Assembly: GCA_022825925.1 (NCBI GenBank)
Contig: JAJDVW010000154.1
Coordinates: forward strand, 1-57,886
Origin: Pseudomonadales bacterium
GTDB lineage: Bacteria; Pseudomonadota; Gammaproteobacteria; Pseudomonadales; Azotimanducaceae
DNA: 57,886 bases
Direction of reading: 5' to 3'
Position 1 is the stretch's first letter. Each line of letters opens with the position of its first letter. The notes beneath the pieces are model-generated. The model saw nothing but the letters and a program-made list of their open reading frames with translations. It was not told the DNA's origin and did no database searches. Both the position numbers and the translations under genes were made by a program. This document shows, in pieces, positions 41,448 through 50,270 of the stretch.

Positions 41448-42442
41448 AAGCCGTCCTCGTGCAGCCAGCAACGCACGATGTGCCCGTCGTCCAGCCGCGT
41501 CTCCGGGGGCGCGGCCTCGCGGCAGCGGTCCGTCGCGTGGGGACAGCGCGGATGGAACGCGCATCCGGCGGGCAACTGCAGGGCGTCAGGCGGTGCGCCG
41601 CCGATGGCCGTCAGTCGCCCACGGCGCCGGCCAAGTCGCGGGAGGGAGTCGAGCAGCCCCTGCGTGTAGGGATGCGCGGGCGATCCGTAGAGCGTGCGGG
41701 CATCCGCCGTCTCGACGATGCGTCCCGCGTACATCACCGCGATCCGGTGGCACAGGCTGGCCGCGACCCCGAGGTCGTGCGTGATGAAGAGCAGGGCCGC
41801 CCCGGTTTCCGCCTGCAGGGCCTCGAGGAGGTCCATGAACTGCACCTGGATCGTCACGTCGAGCGCGCTGGTCGGCTCGTCGGCGATCAGCACCCGGGGC
41901 TGGCAGGCGATCGCCATCGCCGCGACGACGCGCTGGCGCATGCCGCCGCTGAACTGGTGTGGGTAGTCGCCCGACCGCTCGCGGGCGGACGGCACCCGGA
42001 CGCGGCCGAGTTCGTGGATGGCGAGATCCGCGGCTTCGCGTCCCTGCGCGAGATCGTGCGCGCGCAGCGGGGCGGCTACCTGCTCTCCCACCGAGAACAC
42101 CGGGTTCAGGGACGTCATCGGGTCCTGCGAGATCATCGCTATGCGGCGTCCCCGGATTTCCTCGGCCAGGACGTCCTCTTCGAGCCCCACCAGTTCCCGT
42201 CCTTCGAGCCGGATCGAACCGTCCACGATTCGCCCGGCCGGTTTCGGCGGCAGCCCGAGGAGCGAGAGCCCCGTCATCGTCTTGCCGCTGCCCGATTCGC
42301 CGATGAGTCCGAGCGTCTCTTGCGCGTCGAGCGTGAAGGACACGCCGTCCACCGCCTTCACGACGCCGCGCCGCAGAAAAAGGTGCGTCTTGAGATCCCG
42401 GACGGAGAGCAGCGGCGCGTTCATGGCTGCCGGCGCTTTCAT
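41444..42442 (-). CDS. Peptide-type ABC transporter ATPase (DppD/OppD type)
   Basis: A 332-residue ATPase with Walker A GLIGESGSGKTM, signature FSGGMRQRVVAAMAIA, Walker B VLIADEPTSALD, and the C-terminal oligopeptide domain (HPYTQGLLDSLPRLG; CAFHPRCPHATDRC). The ATG at 42442 overlaps the permease stop (ATGA), which suggests coupled translation; a second ATG at 42424 is possible. It pairs with the following DppF-like ATPase to energise the two permeases. Confidence 0.88.
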   Translation of the reverse strand: MKAPAAMNAPLLSVRDLKTHLFLRRGVVKAVDGVSFTLDAQETLGLIGESGSGKTMTGLSLLGLPPKPAGRIVDGSIRLEGRELVGLEEDVLAEEIRGRRIAMISQDPMTSLNPVFSVGEQVAAPLRAHDLAQGREAADLAIHELGRVRVPSARERSGDYPHQFSGGMRQRVVAAMAIACQPRVLIADEPTSALDVTIQVQFMDLLEALQAETGAALLFITHDLGVAASLCHRIAVMYAGRIVETADARTLYGSPAHPYTQGLLDSLPRLGRRRGRLTAIGGAPPDALQLPAGCAFHPRCPHATDRCREAAPPETRLDDGHIVRCWLHEDGF

Positions 42443-43329
42443 AGCTGCCGGCGCATGGGATCGAACGTGTCGCGCAGCCAGTCGCCGAGCAGGTTGGAGG
42501 CGAGGCAGGCCGCCATGATCGCGATGCCGGGAACGGTGATGAGCCACCACGCCACTTCGATGAAGTTGCGCCCGTCGGCCAGCATGCCGCCCCAGGAGAC
42601 CTGCGGCGGCTGTATGCCGAGGCCCAGGAAACTCAAGCCCGCCTCGAACACGATCACGCTGCCGAACTGCAGCGTCGCGAGCACCAGCATGATGTTCAGG
42701 ATGTTCGGCGTCAGGTGCCGCAGGAAGATCATGGGCGTCGAGACCCCGGCCACCTTCGCCAGCGCGATGTAGTCCCGCTCGCGCAGGCTCAGCACCTCGC
42801 CGCGCACGATGCGCGCGTACCAGGTCCAGTAGGTGAGGACGATCACGATCACGACCATGGCCTCGCCGGGGGGCAGCACGGCGGCGAAGAGCATGGCGAG
42901 CGGCAGCGCCGGGACGGACATCTGGATGTCGATGAGGCGCGAGATGACCGCGTCGACGATGCCGCCGAAGTACCCGGCGGCCATGCCGAGCAGCGCGCCG
43001 ATGAAACCGGACAGCACGATCGCGTAGGCGGCGATCGTCACGGAGATGCGCGCCCCGGCGATGATGCGGCTCAGGATGTCGCGGCCGAGGTTGTCCGTGC
43101 CGAGCAGGAATCGTGTGGTGCCCCCTTCCTGCCAGACGGGCGGCTGCATGGCGTCGCGCAGCGAGATCGCGTCCGGGGCATGCGGCGCGATGAGGGGGCT
43201 GCCGAGCGCGCAGACGAGCACCAGCAGGAGGATCGACGCCGCGATCCACGGGAATCCGCGGCCGACGACGCGGCGCATCGCGCGGCCGACGCCGAAACCG
43301 GGCAGCGGCGCAGGTGCGATCTCACTCAT
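42439..43329 (-). CDS. Peptide-type ABC transporter permease (DppC/OppC type)
   Basis: A 296-residue inner membrane protein with six predicted helices. GTDNLGRDILSRIIAGARIS and the EAA-type loop DYIALAKVAGVSTPMIFLRH are standard for the C-permease, and GLSFLGLGIQPPQVSWGGM is a family signature. Its start overlaps the end of the other permease gene by 8 bases. Together they form the membrane channel for peptides or similar solutes such as nickel chelates or opines. Confidence 0.88.
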   Translation of the reverse strand: MSEIAPAPLPGFGVGRAMRRVVGRGFPWIAASILLLVLVCALGSPLIAPHAPDAISLRDAMQPPVWQEGGTTRFLLGTDNLGRDILSRIIAGARISVTIAAYAIVLSGFIGALLGMAAGYFGGIVDAVISRLIDIQMSVPALPLAMLFAAVLPPGEAMVVIVIVLTYWTWYARIVRGEVLSLRERDYIALAKVAGVSTPMIFLRHLTPNILNIMLVLATLQFGSVIVFEAGLSFLGLGIQPPQVSWGGMLADGRNFIEVAWWLITVPGIAIMAACLASNLLGDWLRDTFDPMRRQL

Positions 43330-44239
43330 GCCGGATCCTCGGATCGATCAACCCGTAGGTGAGATCCACGATCAGGTTGACGACCACGAAGATGACCGCC
43401 GCCAGGATCACGCCCGCCTGCACCACCGGGAAGTCCCGGGCGAACACGGCTTCGACGACAGCGCGGCCGACACCGGGCCAGGCGAACACGACCTCGATCA
43501 CGAAGGCGCCGCCGAGCATGTTCGCGAAGTACACCCCGATCAGCGTGACCAGCGGCACGGCGGCGTTGCGCAGGGCGAAGCGCCAGACGATCGCGCGTTC
43601 GGGGAGGCCGATGGCGCGCTCCATGCGCACGTAGTCGCTCTGCATGATGTCGAGCATCGCCGAGCGCAGGGTGCGCGTCATGGCGGCCACGGGATACCAG
43701 CCGAGGGCGATGGCGGGCAGCACGAGGTGGCCTACCGTACCCCGCCCGTAGGCCGGCAGCCATTGGAGCTTGACCGCCACGAAGACGATCAGCAGCAGTC
43801 CCACCCAGAACCCGGGCATCGCCTGGCCCAGCATGGCGAAGAGCTTCGCGGCGTTGTCGATCCAGCCCCCGCGATGCACCGCCGACAGGACGCCGAGCGG
43901 CACGGCGAGCGCGAGGGCGAAGACCAGGCCGGCCAATGCCAGCTCGAGCGTCGCGGGGAGCCGTTCCAGCACGAGGTCCATCGCCGGCATGTTCCAGAGG
44001 TACGAATGGCCGAAGTCGCCGAGCAGCGCATCCCGCAGGAAGACGACGAACTGCACGGGCAGCGGCCGGTCGAGCCCGAGCGCGCCGCGCATGGCATCGA
44101 AGTCCGCCTCCGTCGCGTCCATCGGCAGCAGGAGCGCCACTGGGTCGCCGGACAGCCGCTGCGCCACGAAGACAATGAGGAGCGCGCCGACGACGGCGAC
44201 GGCGCCCTGCCAGAGTCGATGCAGGATGTAACGCCGCAT
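43322..44239 (-). CDS. Peptide-type ABC transporter permease (DppB/OppB type)
   Basis: A 305-residue inner membrane protein with six helices. The start RRYILHRLWQGAVAVVGALL, the GALGLDRPLPVQFVVFL segment and GDFGHSYLWNMPAMDLVLERLP are typical for the B-permease; the EAA loop is YVRMERAIGLPERAIVWRFA. It begins one base after the stop of the third binding-protein gene, so it belongs to the same transcript. Confidence 0.88.
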   Translation of the reverse strand: MRRYILHRLWQGAVAVVGALLIVFVAQRLSGDPVALLLPMDATEADFDAMRGALGLDRPLPVQFVVFLRDALLGDFGHSYLWNMPAMDLVLERLPATLELALAGLVFALALAVPLGVLSAVHRGGWIDNAAKLFAMLGQAMPGFWVGLLLIVFVAVKLQWLPAYGRGTVGHLVLPAIALGWYPVAAMTRTLRSAMLDIMQSDYVRMERAIGLPERAIVWRFALRNAAVPLVTLIGVYFANMLGGAFVIEVVFAWPGVGRAVVEAVFARDFPVVQAGVILAAVIFVVVNLIVDLTYGLIDPRIRHE

Positions 44240-44240
44240 G

Positions 44241-45809
44241 TCAGCGGATGCCCTCGGCCGACCGCGCCGGGCCGATCTCCCGCATGGAACGCCAGAACGC
44301 TCCCGGCCAGGGCCGGTATTCGAGGGTGTCCCGCCAGGCGAAGGTGATCATCGGGCGGTACGTGGGCAGCCCGCCGGCCACCCGCTCGTGCTTGACGCGC
44401 GCGAGTTCCCGGGCGAGCCGTTGGCGCGCGTCGGGGTCGAGGGTCGTGCGGAGTTCCTCGACCAGCCCGTCGATCTCGGGGTCCACGTGGTAGGAGTAGG
44501 GCCCCCAGCCGTCGCCGGAGGAATGCAGGTGTCCGGACCAGGCGTCGGTCGGATCGCCCGGCAGCCCCTGGCCCCACATCGTGCTCAGGATCCCGTCCAT
44601 GAGCGGGCGCGCGTTCACGCGGGCCAGGTTGATCCAGGCGCCGTACTCCAGTTGCACGATCCGGCACCGTATCCCGGCGGTCCCCAGATAGGCGAACACG
44701 GCTTCGCCCATTTCCTTGATGTAGGGCTCGCGGGGGGTGGTGAGGTTGTAGCAGTTCACGTTGATGCCGCGCTCGAACCCGGCTTCGGCGAGCAGCGCCC
44801 GGGCGCGTTCCGGGTCATACGGGTAGGGGTCGAGGTCGGGGTCGTAGCCAAGCGTGCCCGGGGCGAGCTGCGCGGTGCGGATGCCCTGCCCGTACAGGAT
44901 GAACTCGATGATCGCGTCGAAGTCGACGGCGTGGGCGATCGCCCGCCGGACGCGGACGTCCGCGAGCGGGCTGTTCGCGTCCGTCACGTTGATGTTGAGA
45001 AACAGGTTGTTGGGCGCCGGCAGCGAGACGACCCGTACGCCGGGCAGGGTCTCGAAGTCCGCGATCAGGGCCGGGGGCACCGCGTCGATCCAGTCCACCG
45101 CGCCGGTCCGGAACGCGGCGACCCGCGTCGTGTCCTCCGGGATGATCTTGATGACGAGCCGTTCGGCCGCCGGTTGCGCGGCGGGGTTCCAGTAGTCCTC
45201 GAAGCGCTCGACGACGAGTTCCTCGCGGGGGGTGCGCGAGACGAACCTCCACGGGCCGGTGCCGATGGGATGCGTCTGCACGCCGGCGTCCCCGACCTCC
45301 TCGAAGTAGCGGCGCGGAATCGCGAAGAGTGCGAGGTTCAGGGGAATGAAGGCGCCGTCGGGGGTGTCGAACACGATGTCGAAGCGCCGCTCGTCGAGGA
45401 CGACGAGGTCGCGGATGTAGCGGAAGCGGCCGGCGTTGCGCGAAATCGGGTCGCTCTGGCGCTCGTAGGCGTAGCGGAAGTCATCCGAGGTGAGGACGTC
45501 GCCGTTGTGGAACCGCACGTCGGGACGGAGCGTGACGTGGAGCACGGTGTCGGGGCCGGACTGGTCCACGCTCCAGGATTCCGCGAGCCAGTTGACGCGT
45601 TCGAGGTCCGGCGTGACCGCCAGCAACTGCTCGTAGAACAGGTTCATGAAGTACTGGTCCACCCCGGCCGAGGAACGGGTCGGGTCGACCTGGACCGGCT
45701 CCGCCCCGAACGCGACGACGACCTCCGCCGCCTCCGTGGAACGGACCGATGCGAACGCGGCGAGCGCGACCAGGAATCCGCCGACGAGGTCTCGCTGCAC
45801 AGTGCTCAT
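44241..45809 (-). CDS. ABC transporter substrate-binding protein, family 5 (third of three)
   Basis: A 522-residue periplasmic binding protein with a signal peptide (LVGGFLVALAAFASVRSTEAA). Family signatures are VTLRPDVRFHNGDVLTSDDF, PIGTGPWRFVSRTPREELVV, and the conserved NPAAQPAAERLVIKIIPED block. It is closely related to the two upstream proteins, sharing TTRVAAF-TGAVDWIDAVPPA and LTTPREP-IKE, but is the most divergent in the ligand region. ATG 45809 is chosen; a GTG at 45827 is possible. One base separates its stop from the permease start. The ligand is unknown. Confidence 0.87.
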   Translation of the reverse strand: MSTVQRDLVGGFLVALAAFASVRSTEAAEVVVAFGAEPVQVDPTRSSAGVDQYFMNLFYEQLLAVTPDLERVNWLAESWSVDQSGPDTVLHVTLRPDVRFHNGDVLTSDDFRYAYERQSDPISRNAGRFRYIRDLVVLDERRFDIVFDTPDGAFIPLNLALFAIPRRYFEEVGDAGVQTHPIGTGPWRFVSRTPREELVVERFEDYWNPAAQPAAERLVIKIIPEDTTRVAAFRTGAVDWIDAVPPALIADFETLPGVRVVSLPAPNNLFLNINVTDANSPLADVRVRRAIAHAVDFDAIIEFILYGQGIRTAQLAPGTLGYDPDLDPYPYDPERARALLAEAGFERGINVNCYNLTTPREPYIKEMGEAVFAYLGTAGIRCRIVQLEYGAWINLARVNARPLMDGILSTMWGQGLPGDPTDAWSGHLHSSGDGWGPYSYHVDPEIDGLVEELRTTLDPDARQRLARELARVKHERVAGGLPTYRPMITFAWRDTLEYRPWPGAFWRSMREIGPARSAEGIR

Positions 45810-45864
45810 GGACGCTGCAAGGTACACGCTCGACGCCGGTTCGGACAGCGCGCCGGGGGCCGGC

Positions 45865-47403
45865 TCATCGCGCGACGTCGATCTCGTACATGGACCGCCA
45901 GTACGCCCCCGGCCACGGCCGGAACGCGATGGTGTCCCGCCAGGCTAGGGACACCACCGGGCGATAGGTCGGCAGTCCTCCGGCGACGCGCTCGTGCTTG
46001 AGGCGGACGATGCGCTTGGCGAGCGCCTCGCGCCTGGTGGGATCCATGGTGGTCCGAAGCGTCTCGATGAGCGGGTCGAACTCGGGATCGGCGTGGTAGG
46101 AAACGCGGCCCCATTGCTCCGTGAAGGTGTGCAGGTGGCTCGACCAGGCGTCGGTGGGGTCGCCGGGCAGCCCCTGCCACCCCATCGCGCTGATGATCCC
46201 GTCCATCGCCGGCTGGGAGGCGGTGCGCATCAGGTAGACCCAGGCGCCGTACTCCACCTGGACGATGCGGCAGCGGATGCCGACGGCGCGGAGGAAGGCG
46301 AATGCCGCATCCCCGACCTCCTTGATGTTGGGCTCCCTCGGGGTCGTGAGGTTGTAGCAGTTGACGTTGAAGCCCCGCGGGTAGCCCGCCTCCGCGAGCA
46401 GGGCGCGCGCCCGGGCGGGGTCGTACGCGTAGGGCTCGAGCGTCGCGTCGTGGCCCAGCGTCCCGGGCGCCACCTGCACCGTGCGGATGCCCTGTCCGTG
46501 AACGATGTGCTCCACGATGGCGTCGATGTCGATGGCGTGGGCGACCGCCCGGCGCACGCGCACGTCAGCCAGGGGATTGCGCGGGTCCACCGCGTTCATG
46601 GCGAAGTAGAGGTTGTTCGGCGTCGGCAGGGAAGCCATGTGCACGCCGGGGAGCCCGCCGAAATCGGCGACCTGGGCGGGCGGCACGCCGTCGATCCAGT
46701 CCACGGCGCCGGTCTTGAACGCGGCGACGCGGGTGGTGTCCTCCGGGATGATCTTGATCACCAGCCGCTTTGCCCGGGGCGCCGCGTCGGCGTTCCAGTA
46801 GTCCTCGAAGCGTTCCACCACCAGTTCCTCGCGGGGCTTGCGCGAGACGAACTTCCACGGTCCGGTGCCGACGGGACGGGCCTGCACGCCGGCGTCGCCG
46901 ACCGCCTCGAAGTACCGCCGGGGGACTGCCCAGAGCGCGAGGTTCCAGTGCGCGAAGAGGGCGTCGGGTCGGTCGAACACGACGTCGAAGCGGTAGTTGT
47001 CGTGCACCACGAGATCGCGCACGTAGCGGAACCGTATGGCCGAGCGCGAGACCGGGTCGCGCTGGCGCTCGTAGGCGTAGCGGAAGTCGTGCGCGCAGAG
47101 CGTGTCGCCGTTGTGGAAGCGGACCCCTTCGCGCAGTTTCACCGAGAGCACGTGGTCCGTCCCGGAGGGTTCGAAGGACCAGGACTCGGCGAGCCAGTCG
47201 ACGCGGTCGAGGTTCGGATCGACGTTCAGCAACTGCTCGTAGAAGAGCGTCAGGAAGTACTCGTCGACGCCGCCGATGGCGCGGGTCGGGTCGGTCTGCG
47301 GAGGTTCGGCCGCGAACGCCACGGTGACCTGCGAGGCCTCGTCGGCGGAGCCGGTCGCGGTCGCCAGGGTGAGGGCGAGGGCGCCTGCGAGCCGACGCAT
47401 CAT
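45865..47403 (-). CDS. ABC transporter substrate-binding protein, family 5 (second of three)
   Basis: A 512-residue periplasmic protein with a short signal peptide (MMRRLAGALALTLATATGSA). It has the same family marks (LREGVRFHNGDTLCAHDFRY; PVGTGPWKFVSRKPREELVV; KRLVIKIIPEDTTRVAAF) and is very similar to the first protein. Its ATG overlaps the stop of the first binding-protein gene (ATGA), and 55 bases separate it from the third. Differences lie in the central segment (GHDATLEPYAYDPARARAL; SQPAMDGIISAMGWQG), suggesting different ligand choice. Confidence 0.87.
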   Translation of the reverse strand: MMRRLAGALALTLATATGSADEASQVTVAFAAEPPQTDPTRAIGGVDEYFLTLFYEQLLNVDPNLDRVDWLAESWSFEPSGTDHVLSVKLREGVRFHNGDTLCAHDFRYAYERQRDPVSRSAIRFRYVRDLVVHDNYRFDVVFDRPDALFAHWNLALWAVPRRYFEAVGDAGVQARPVGTGPWKFVSRKPREELVVERFEDYWNADAAPRAKRLVIKIIPEDTTRVAAFKTGAVDWIDGVPPAQVADFGGLPGVHMASLPTPNNLYFAMNAVDPRNPLADVRVRRAVAHAIDIDAIVEHIVHGQGIRTVQVAPGTLGHDATLEPYAYDPARARALLAEAGYPRGFNVNCYNLTTPREPNIKEVGDAAFAFLRAVGIRCRIVQVEYGAWVYLMRTASQPAMDGIISAMGWQGLPGDPTDAWSSHLHTFTEQWGRVSYHADPEFDPLIETLRTTMDPTRREALAKRIVRLKHERVAGGLPTYRPVVSLAWRDTIAFRPWPGAYWRSMYEIDVAR

Positions 47404-48944
47404 GGGGCGAGATCGATCTCGTACATGGATCGCCAGCCGGCCGCCGGCCAGGGGCGGAACCTGAGCGTGTCGCGCCAGGCCAGGGAGATCAGCGGCCGGT
47501 AGGTGGGGAGGCCACCCGCCACCTGCTCGTGCTTGAGGCGGGCGATGCGGCTCGCGAGACGATACCGCGCCCCCGGGTCCATCGTCGTGCGCAGTTCCTC
47601 CACGAGGCGGTCGAACGCGGGGTCGGAGTGATAGGAGTTCCGCCCCCAGTTGTCCGCCGCCGTGTGCAGGTGGCCGGACCACGCGTCGGTCGGGTCCGCC
47701 GGCAGGCCGTGACCCCACATGGCGCTCACGATGCCGTCCATGGTCGGCCGCGACGCCCCCCGGAGGAGATTGATCCACGCGCCGTACTCCATCTGGTGCA
47801 CGCGGCAGCGGATGCCCGCGGTGCCGAGGAACGCGAACACGGCCTCGCCGACTTCCTTGATGTTCGGCTCCCGCGGGGTCGTGAGGTTGTAGCAGTTGAC
47901 GCGTATGCCGCGGGGGTAACCGGCTTCGGCGAGCAGGGCGCGCGCGAGCCCCGGGTCGTACTCGTAGGGCGTGAGCGCCGCGTCGTAGCCCACCGACCCG
48001 GGCGCGAGCTGGGCGGTCCTGATCCCCTGCCCGTGGACGACGAACTCCACGATCGCGTCGGTGTCGATGGCATGGGCCACGGCCCGCCGGACGCGCACGT
48101 CGGCGAGGGGGCTGCGCGGGTCGACGGCGTTCAGGCCGAGGTAGAGGTTGTTGGGTCCCGGCAGCGACACCGTCCGCACTCCCGGCATCGCCTCGAAGTC
48201 CCCGACCTGGGCCGGGGGGACGGCGTCGATCCAGTCCACGGCGCCCGTCTTGAACGCCGCCACCCGCGTGGTGTCCTCCGGGATGATCTTGATGACGAGC
48301 CGCTTCGCGCGCGGCTTCGCACCCACGTTCCAGTAGTCCTCGAACCGCTCCACGACCAGTTCCTCCCGGGGCTTCCTGGACACGAACTTCCAGGGGCCGG
48401 TGCCGATGGGATGGGCCTGCATGCCGGCCTCGCCCACGGCTTCGAAGTGCCGGCGCGGGATGGCCCACAGCGCGAGGTTCCAGGGGACGAAGGCGGCGTC
48501 GGGTTGGCGGAACACGATGTCGAAGCGGTGGTCGTCGCGCACGACGAGATCGCGGACGTAACGAAAGCGGCCGGCGGCGCGCGACAGCGGATCCCGCTGT
48601 CGCTCGTAGGCGAATCGGAAGTCGTGCGCGGAGAGGGTGTCCCCGTTGTGGAACTTCACGCCCTCCCGGATCTTCACGGAGAGGACATGCCCGTCGCCGA
48701 CCGGCTCGAAGGACCAGGACTCGGCGAGCCAGTCGACCCGCTCGAGTTCCGGACTGACGTTCAGCAACTGCTCGTAGAAGAGCGACACGAAATAGGCGTC
48801 GACCCCGGCCGTGGCGCGGGTCGGCTCGACCTGGGTGGGTTCCGCGCCGAAGGCGACCACGATCTCCTCCGCCTGCGCGGCGGCGGCAGTCAGGAAGGCG
48901 AGGGCAACGGTGCGGAAAAGCGGTGCGCTGAAGCTGCCGTACAT
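47400..48944 (-). CDS. ABC transporter substrate-binding protein, family 5 (first of three)
   Basis: A 514-residue periplasmic protein, first gene of the operon. The signal peptide is FRTVALAFLTAAAAQAEE. Family 5 marks are IREGVKFHNGDTLSAHDFRF, PIGTGPWKFVSRKPREEL and KRLVIKIIPEDTTRVAAF; the end RSMYEIDLAP aligns with the ends of the other two. The ligand is unknown. It is divergent from the EmrAB-type pair with a 172-base gap that must contain the operon promoter. Confidence 0.87.
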   Translation of the reverse strand: MYGSFSAPLFRTVALAFLTAAAAQAEEIVVAFGAEPTQVEPTRATAGVDAYFVSLFYEQLLNVSPELERVDWLAESWSFEPVGDGHVLSVKIREGVKFHNGDTLSAHDFRFAYERQRDPLSRAAGRFRYVRDLVVRDDHRFDIVFRQPDAAFVPWNLALWAIPRRHFEAVGEAGMQAHPIGTGPWKFVSRKPREELVVERFEDYWNVGAKPRAKRLVIKIIPEDTTRVAAFKTGAVDWIDAVPPAQVGDFEAMPGVRTVSLPGPNNLYLGLNAVDPRSPLADVRVRRAVAHAIDTDAIVEFVVHGQGIRTAQLAPGSVGYDAALTPYEYDPGLARALLAEAGYPRGIRVNCYNLTTPREPNIKEVGEAVFAFLGTAGIRCRVHQMEYGAWINLLRGASRPTMDGIVSAMWGHGLPADPTDAWSGHLHTAADNWGRNSYHSDPAFDRLVEELRTTMDPGARYRLASRIARLKHEQVAGGLPTYRPLISLAWRDTLRFRPWPAAGWRSMYEIDLAP

Positions 48945-49116
48945 CGTGGGGCCGGGCGGGTCGTCGCCGACAGTATGGCGGCGGGAATCGTTGGCGAACA
49001 GGCCCGGGCGACCGGTTGCGGGCCAAGGCGGGTTGGGCGGGTCTGCTACGATTCCGCTTGGCGCCCCGTCTCCGGACGGCGGGAGGGCGCGGCGGGAGGG
49101 GCGCGGCGGAAGAAGA

Positions 49117-50265
49117 ATGGCGGAAGTCGCTCGCATCGGCCAGGAGGAAGCACGGGCGGGGCCGGCGGTACGGCGCCGCCGCATCGCTCCGCGTTCGGCC
49201 GCCGTCGCCGCCGCGCTGCTGGCCGCCACCCTCGTCGGCGCGTGGTGGCTCTACGACCGGCTTGCCAACGTCTACGTGATGGACGCCCGGGTGGCGTCCA
49301 CGATGATCCTGCTGAGCAGCCGCGTGGCCGGCTGGGTGACGGAGGGGCCGGCCGAGGAGGGGGACCGCGTGACCGCGGGCGCGCCGCTGCTGCTCGTGGA
49401 CGACCGGCAGGCGCGGCTCAGGCGGGACGAACTCGACGCGGCGCTCGCGACGCTGGACGCCCGCGTGGCGGCTGTCCAGGCAGAGATCTCCTACGTTCGG
49501 GAGAGCACGGCCAGCCGCATCGAGGCCGCGGAGTCCGAGCTCGCGGCGGCCCGCTCGGATCTCGACGCGGCCGGCTCCATCCGCGAGACCATGGAGGACG
49601 AGTGGCGCCGCGCGGACGCCCTCAAGGAACGCAACCTGCTGTCCGAGCAGGACTGGGCCGCGCGCCGCACGGCGTTCCGCACGTCCGAGCAGGCGGAGAA
49701 GAGCCGCGCGGCGCAGTTGCGCGGCGCCGAGGCCGATGTCGCCGAGATGCGCTCGGAACAGGCGCGCCTCGACATGCTGGGCGCGGAGCTGGCGCGGCTC
49801 GAGAGCGAGCGGCTGGGCGTGCGCCTGCAGCGCGAGCGTGCGGCGGAGGAGCTGGCGGACCACGTCATACGGAGCCCCATCGCCGGGGTCATCGACGAGG
49901 TCTTCATCGATGCCGGCGAGTACGTCGCGCAGGGGCAGCGGGTCCTGATGCTGCACGATCCGGACGTCTACTGGGTGAAGACGAACGTGAAGGAGACCGA
50001 CCTGCGTCATCTCCGCGTGGGCAAGTCGGCCGAAGTCGAGGTCGACGCCTTCCCGGACCGGACCTTCACGGCCACGGTCGCGCGCATCGGCAACGCCGCG
50101 ACCAGCGAGTTCGCCCTGCTCCCGAACCCGAATCCGAGCGGCAACTTCACCAAGATCACGCAACGCGTGGAGGTGAAGCTCACCTTCGACGAACCGGACC
50201 CGCGGCTGCGGCCGGGCCTCATGGTGCAGGTGAAGATCCCGAAGGCCGACGGCGCGGGGTCGTAG
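49117..50265 (+). CDS. HlyD/EmrA-type membrane fusion protein
   Basis: A 382-residue inner-membrane adaptor of a drug efflux system. One membrane helix near the N-terminus (AAVAAALLAATLVGAWWLYD), a biotinyl-lipoyl half (LSSRVAGWVTEGPAEEGDRV), a long coiled-coil hairpin (about 85-230), the second lipoyl half (IRSPIAGVIDEVFIDAGEYV), and a beta-barrel. EmrA proteins work with EmrB-type exporters. The ATG at 49117 comes after GGAAGAAGA; the exporter gene follows after 5 bases. Confidence 0.86.
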   Translation: MAEVARIGQEEARAGPAVRRRRIAPRSAAVAAALLAATLVGAWWLYDRLANVYVMDARVASTMILLSSRVAGWVTEGPAEEGDRVTAGAPLLLVDDRQARLRRDELDAALATLDARVAAVQAEISYVRESTASRIEAAESELAAARSDLDAAGSIRETMEDEWRRADALKERNLLSEQDWAARRTAFRTSEQAEKSRAAQLRGAEADVAEMRSEQARLDMLGAELARLESERLGVRLQRERAAEELADHVIRSPIAGVIDEVFIDAGEYVAQGQRVLMLHDPDVYWVKTNVKETDLRHLRVGKSAEVEVDAFPDRTFTATVARIGNAATSEFALLPNPNPSGNFTKITQRVEVKLTFDEPDPRLRPGLMVQVKIPKADGAGS

Positions 50266-50270
50266 GGCCC

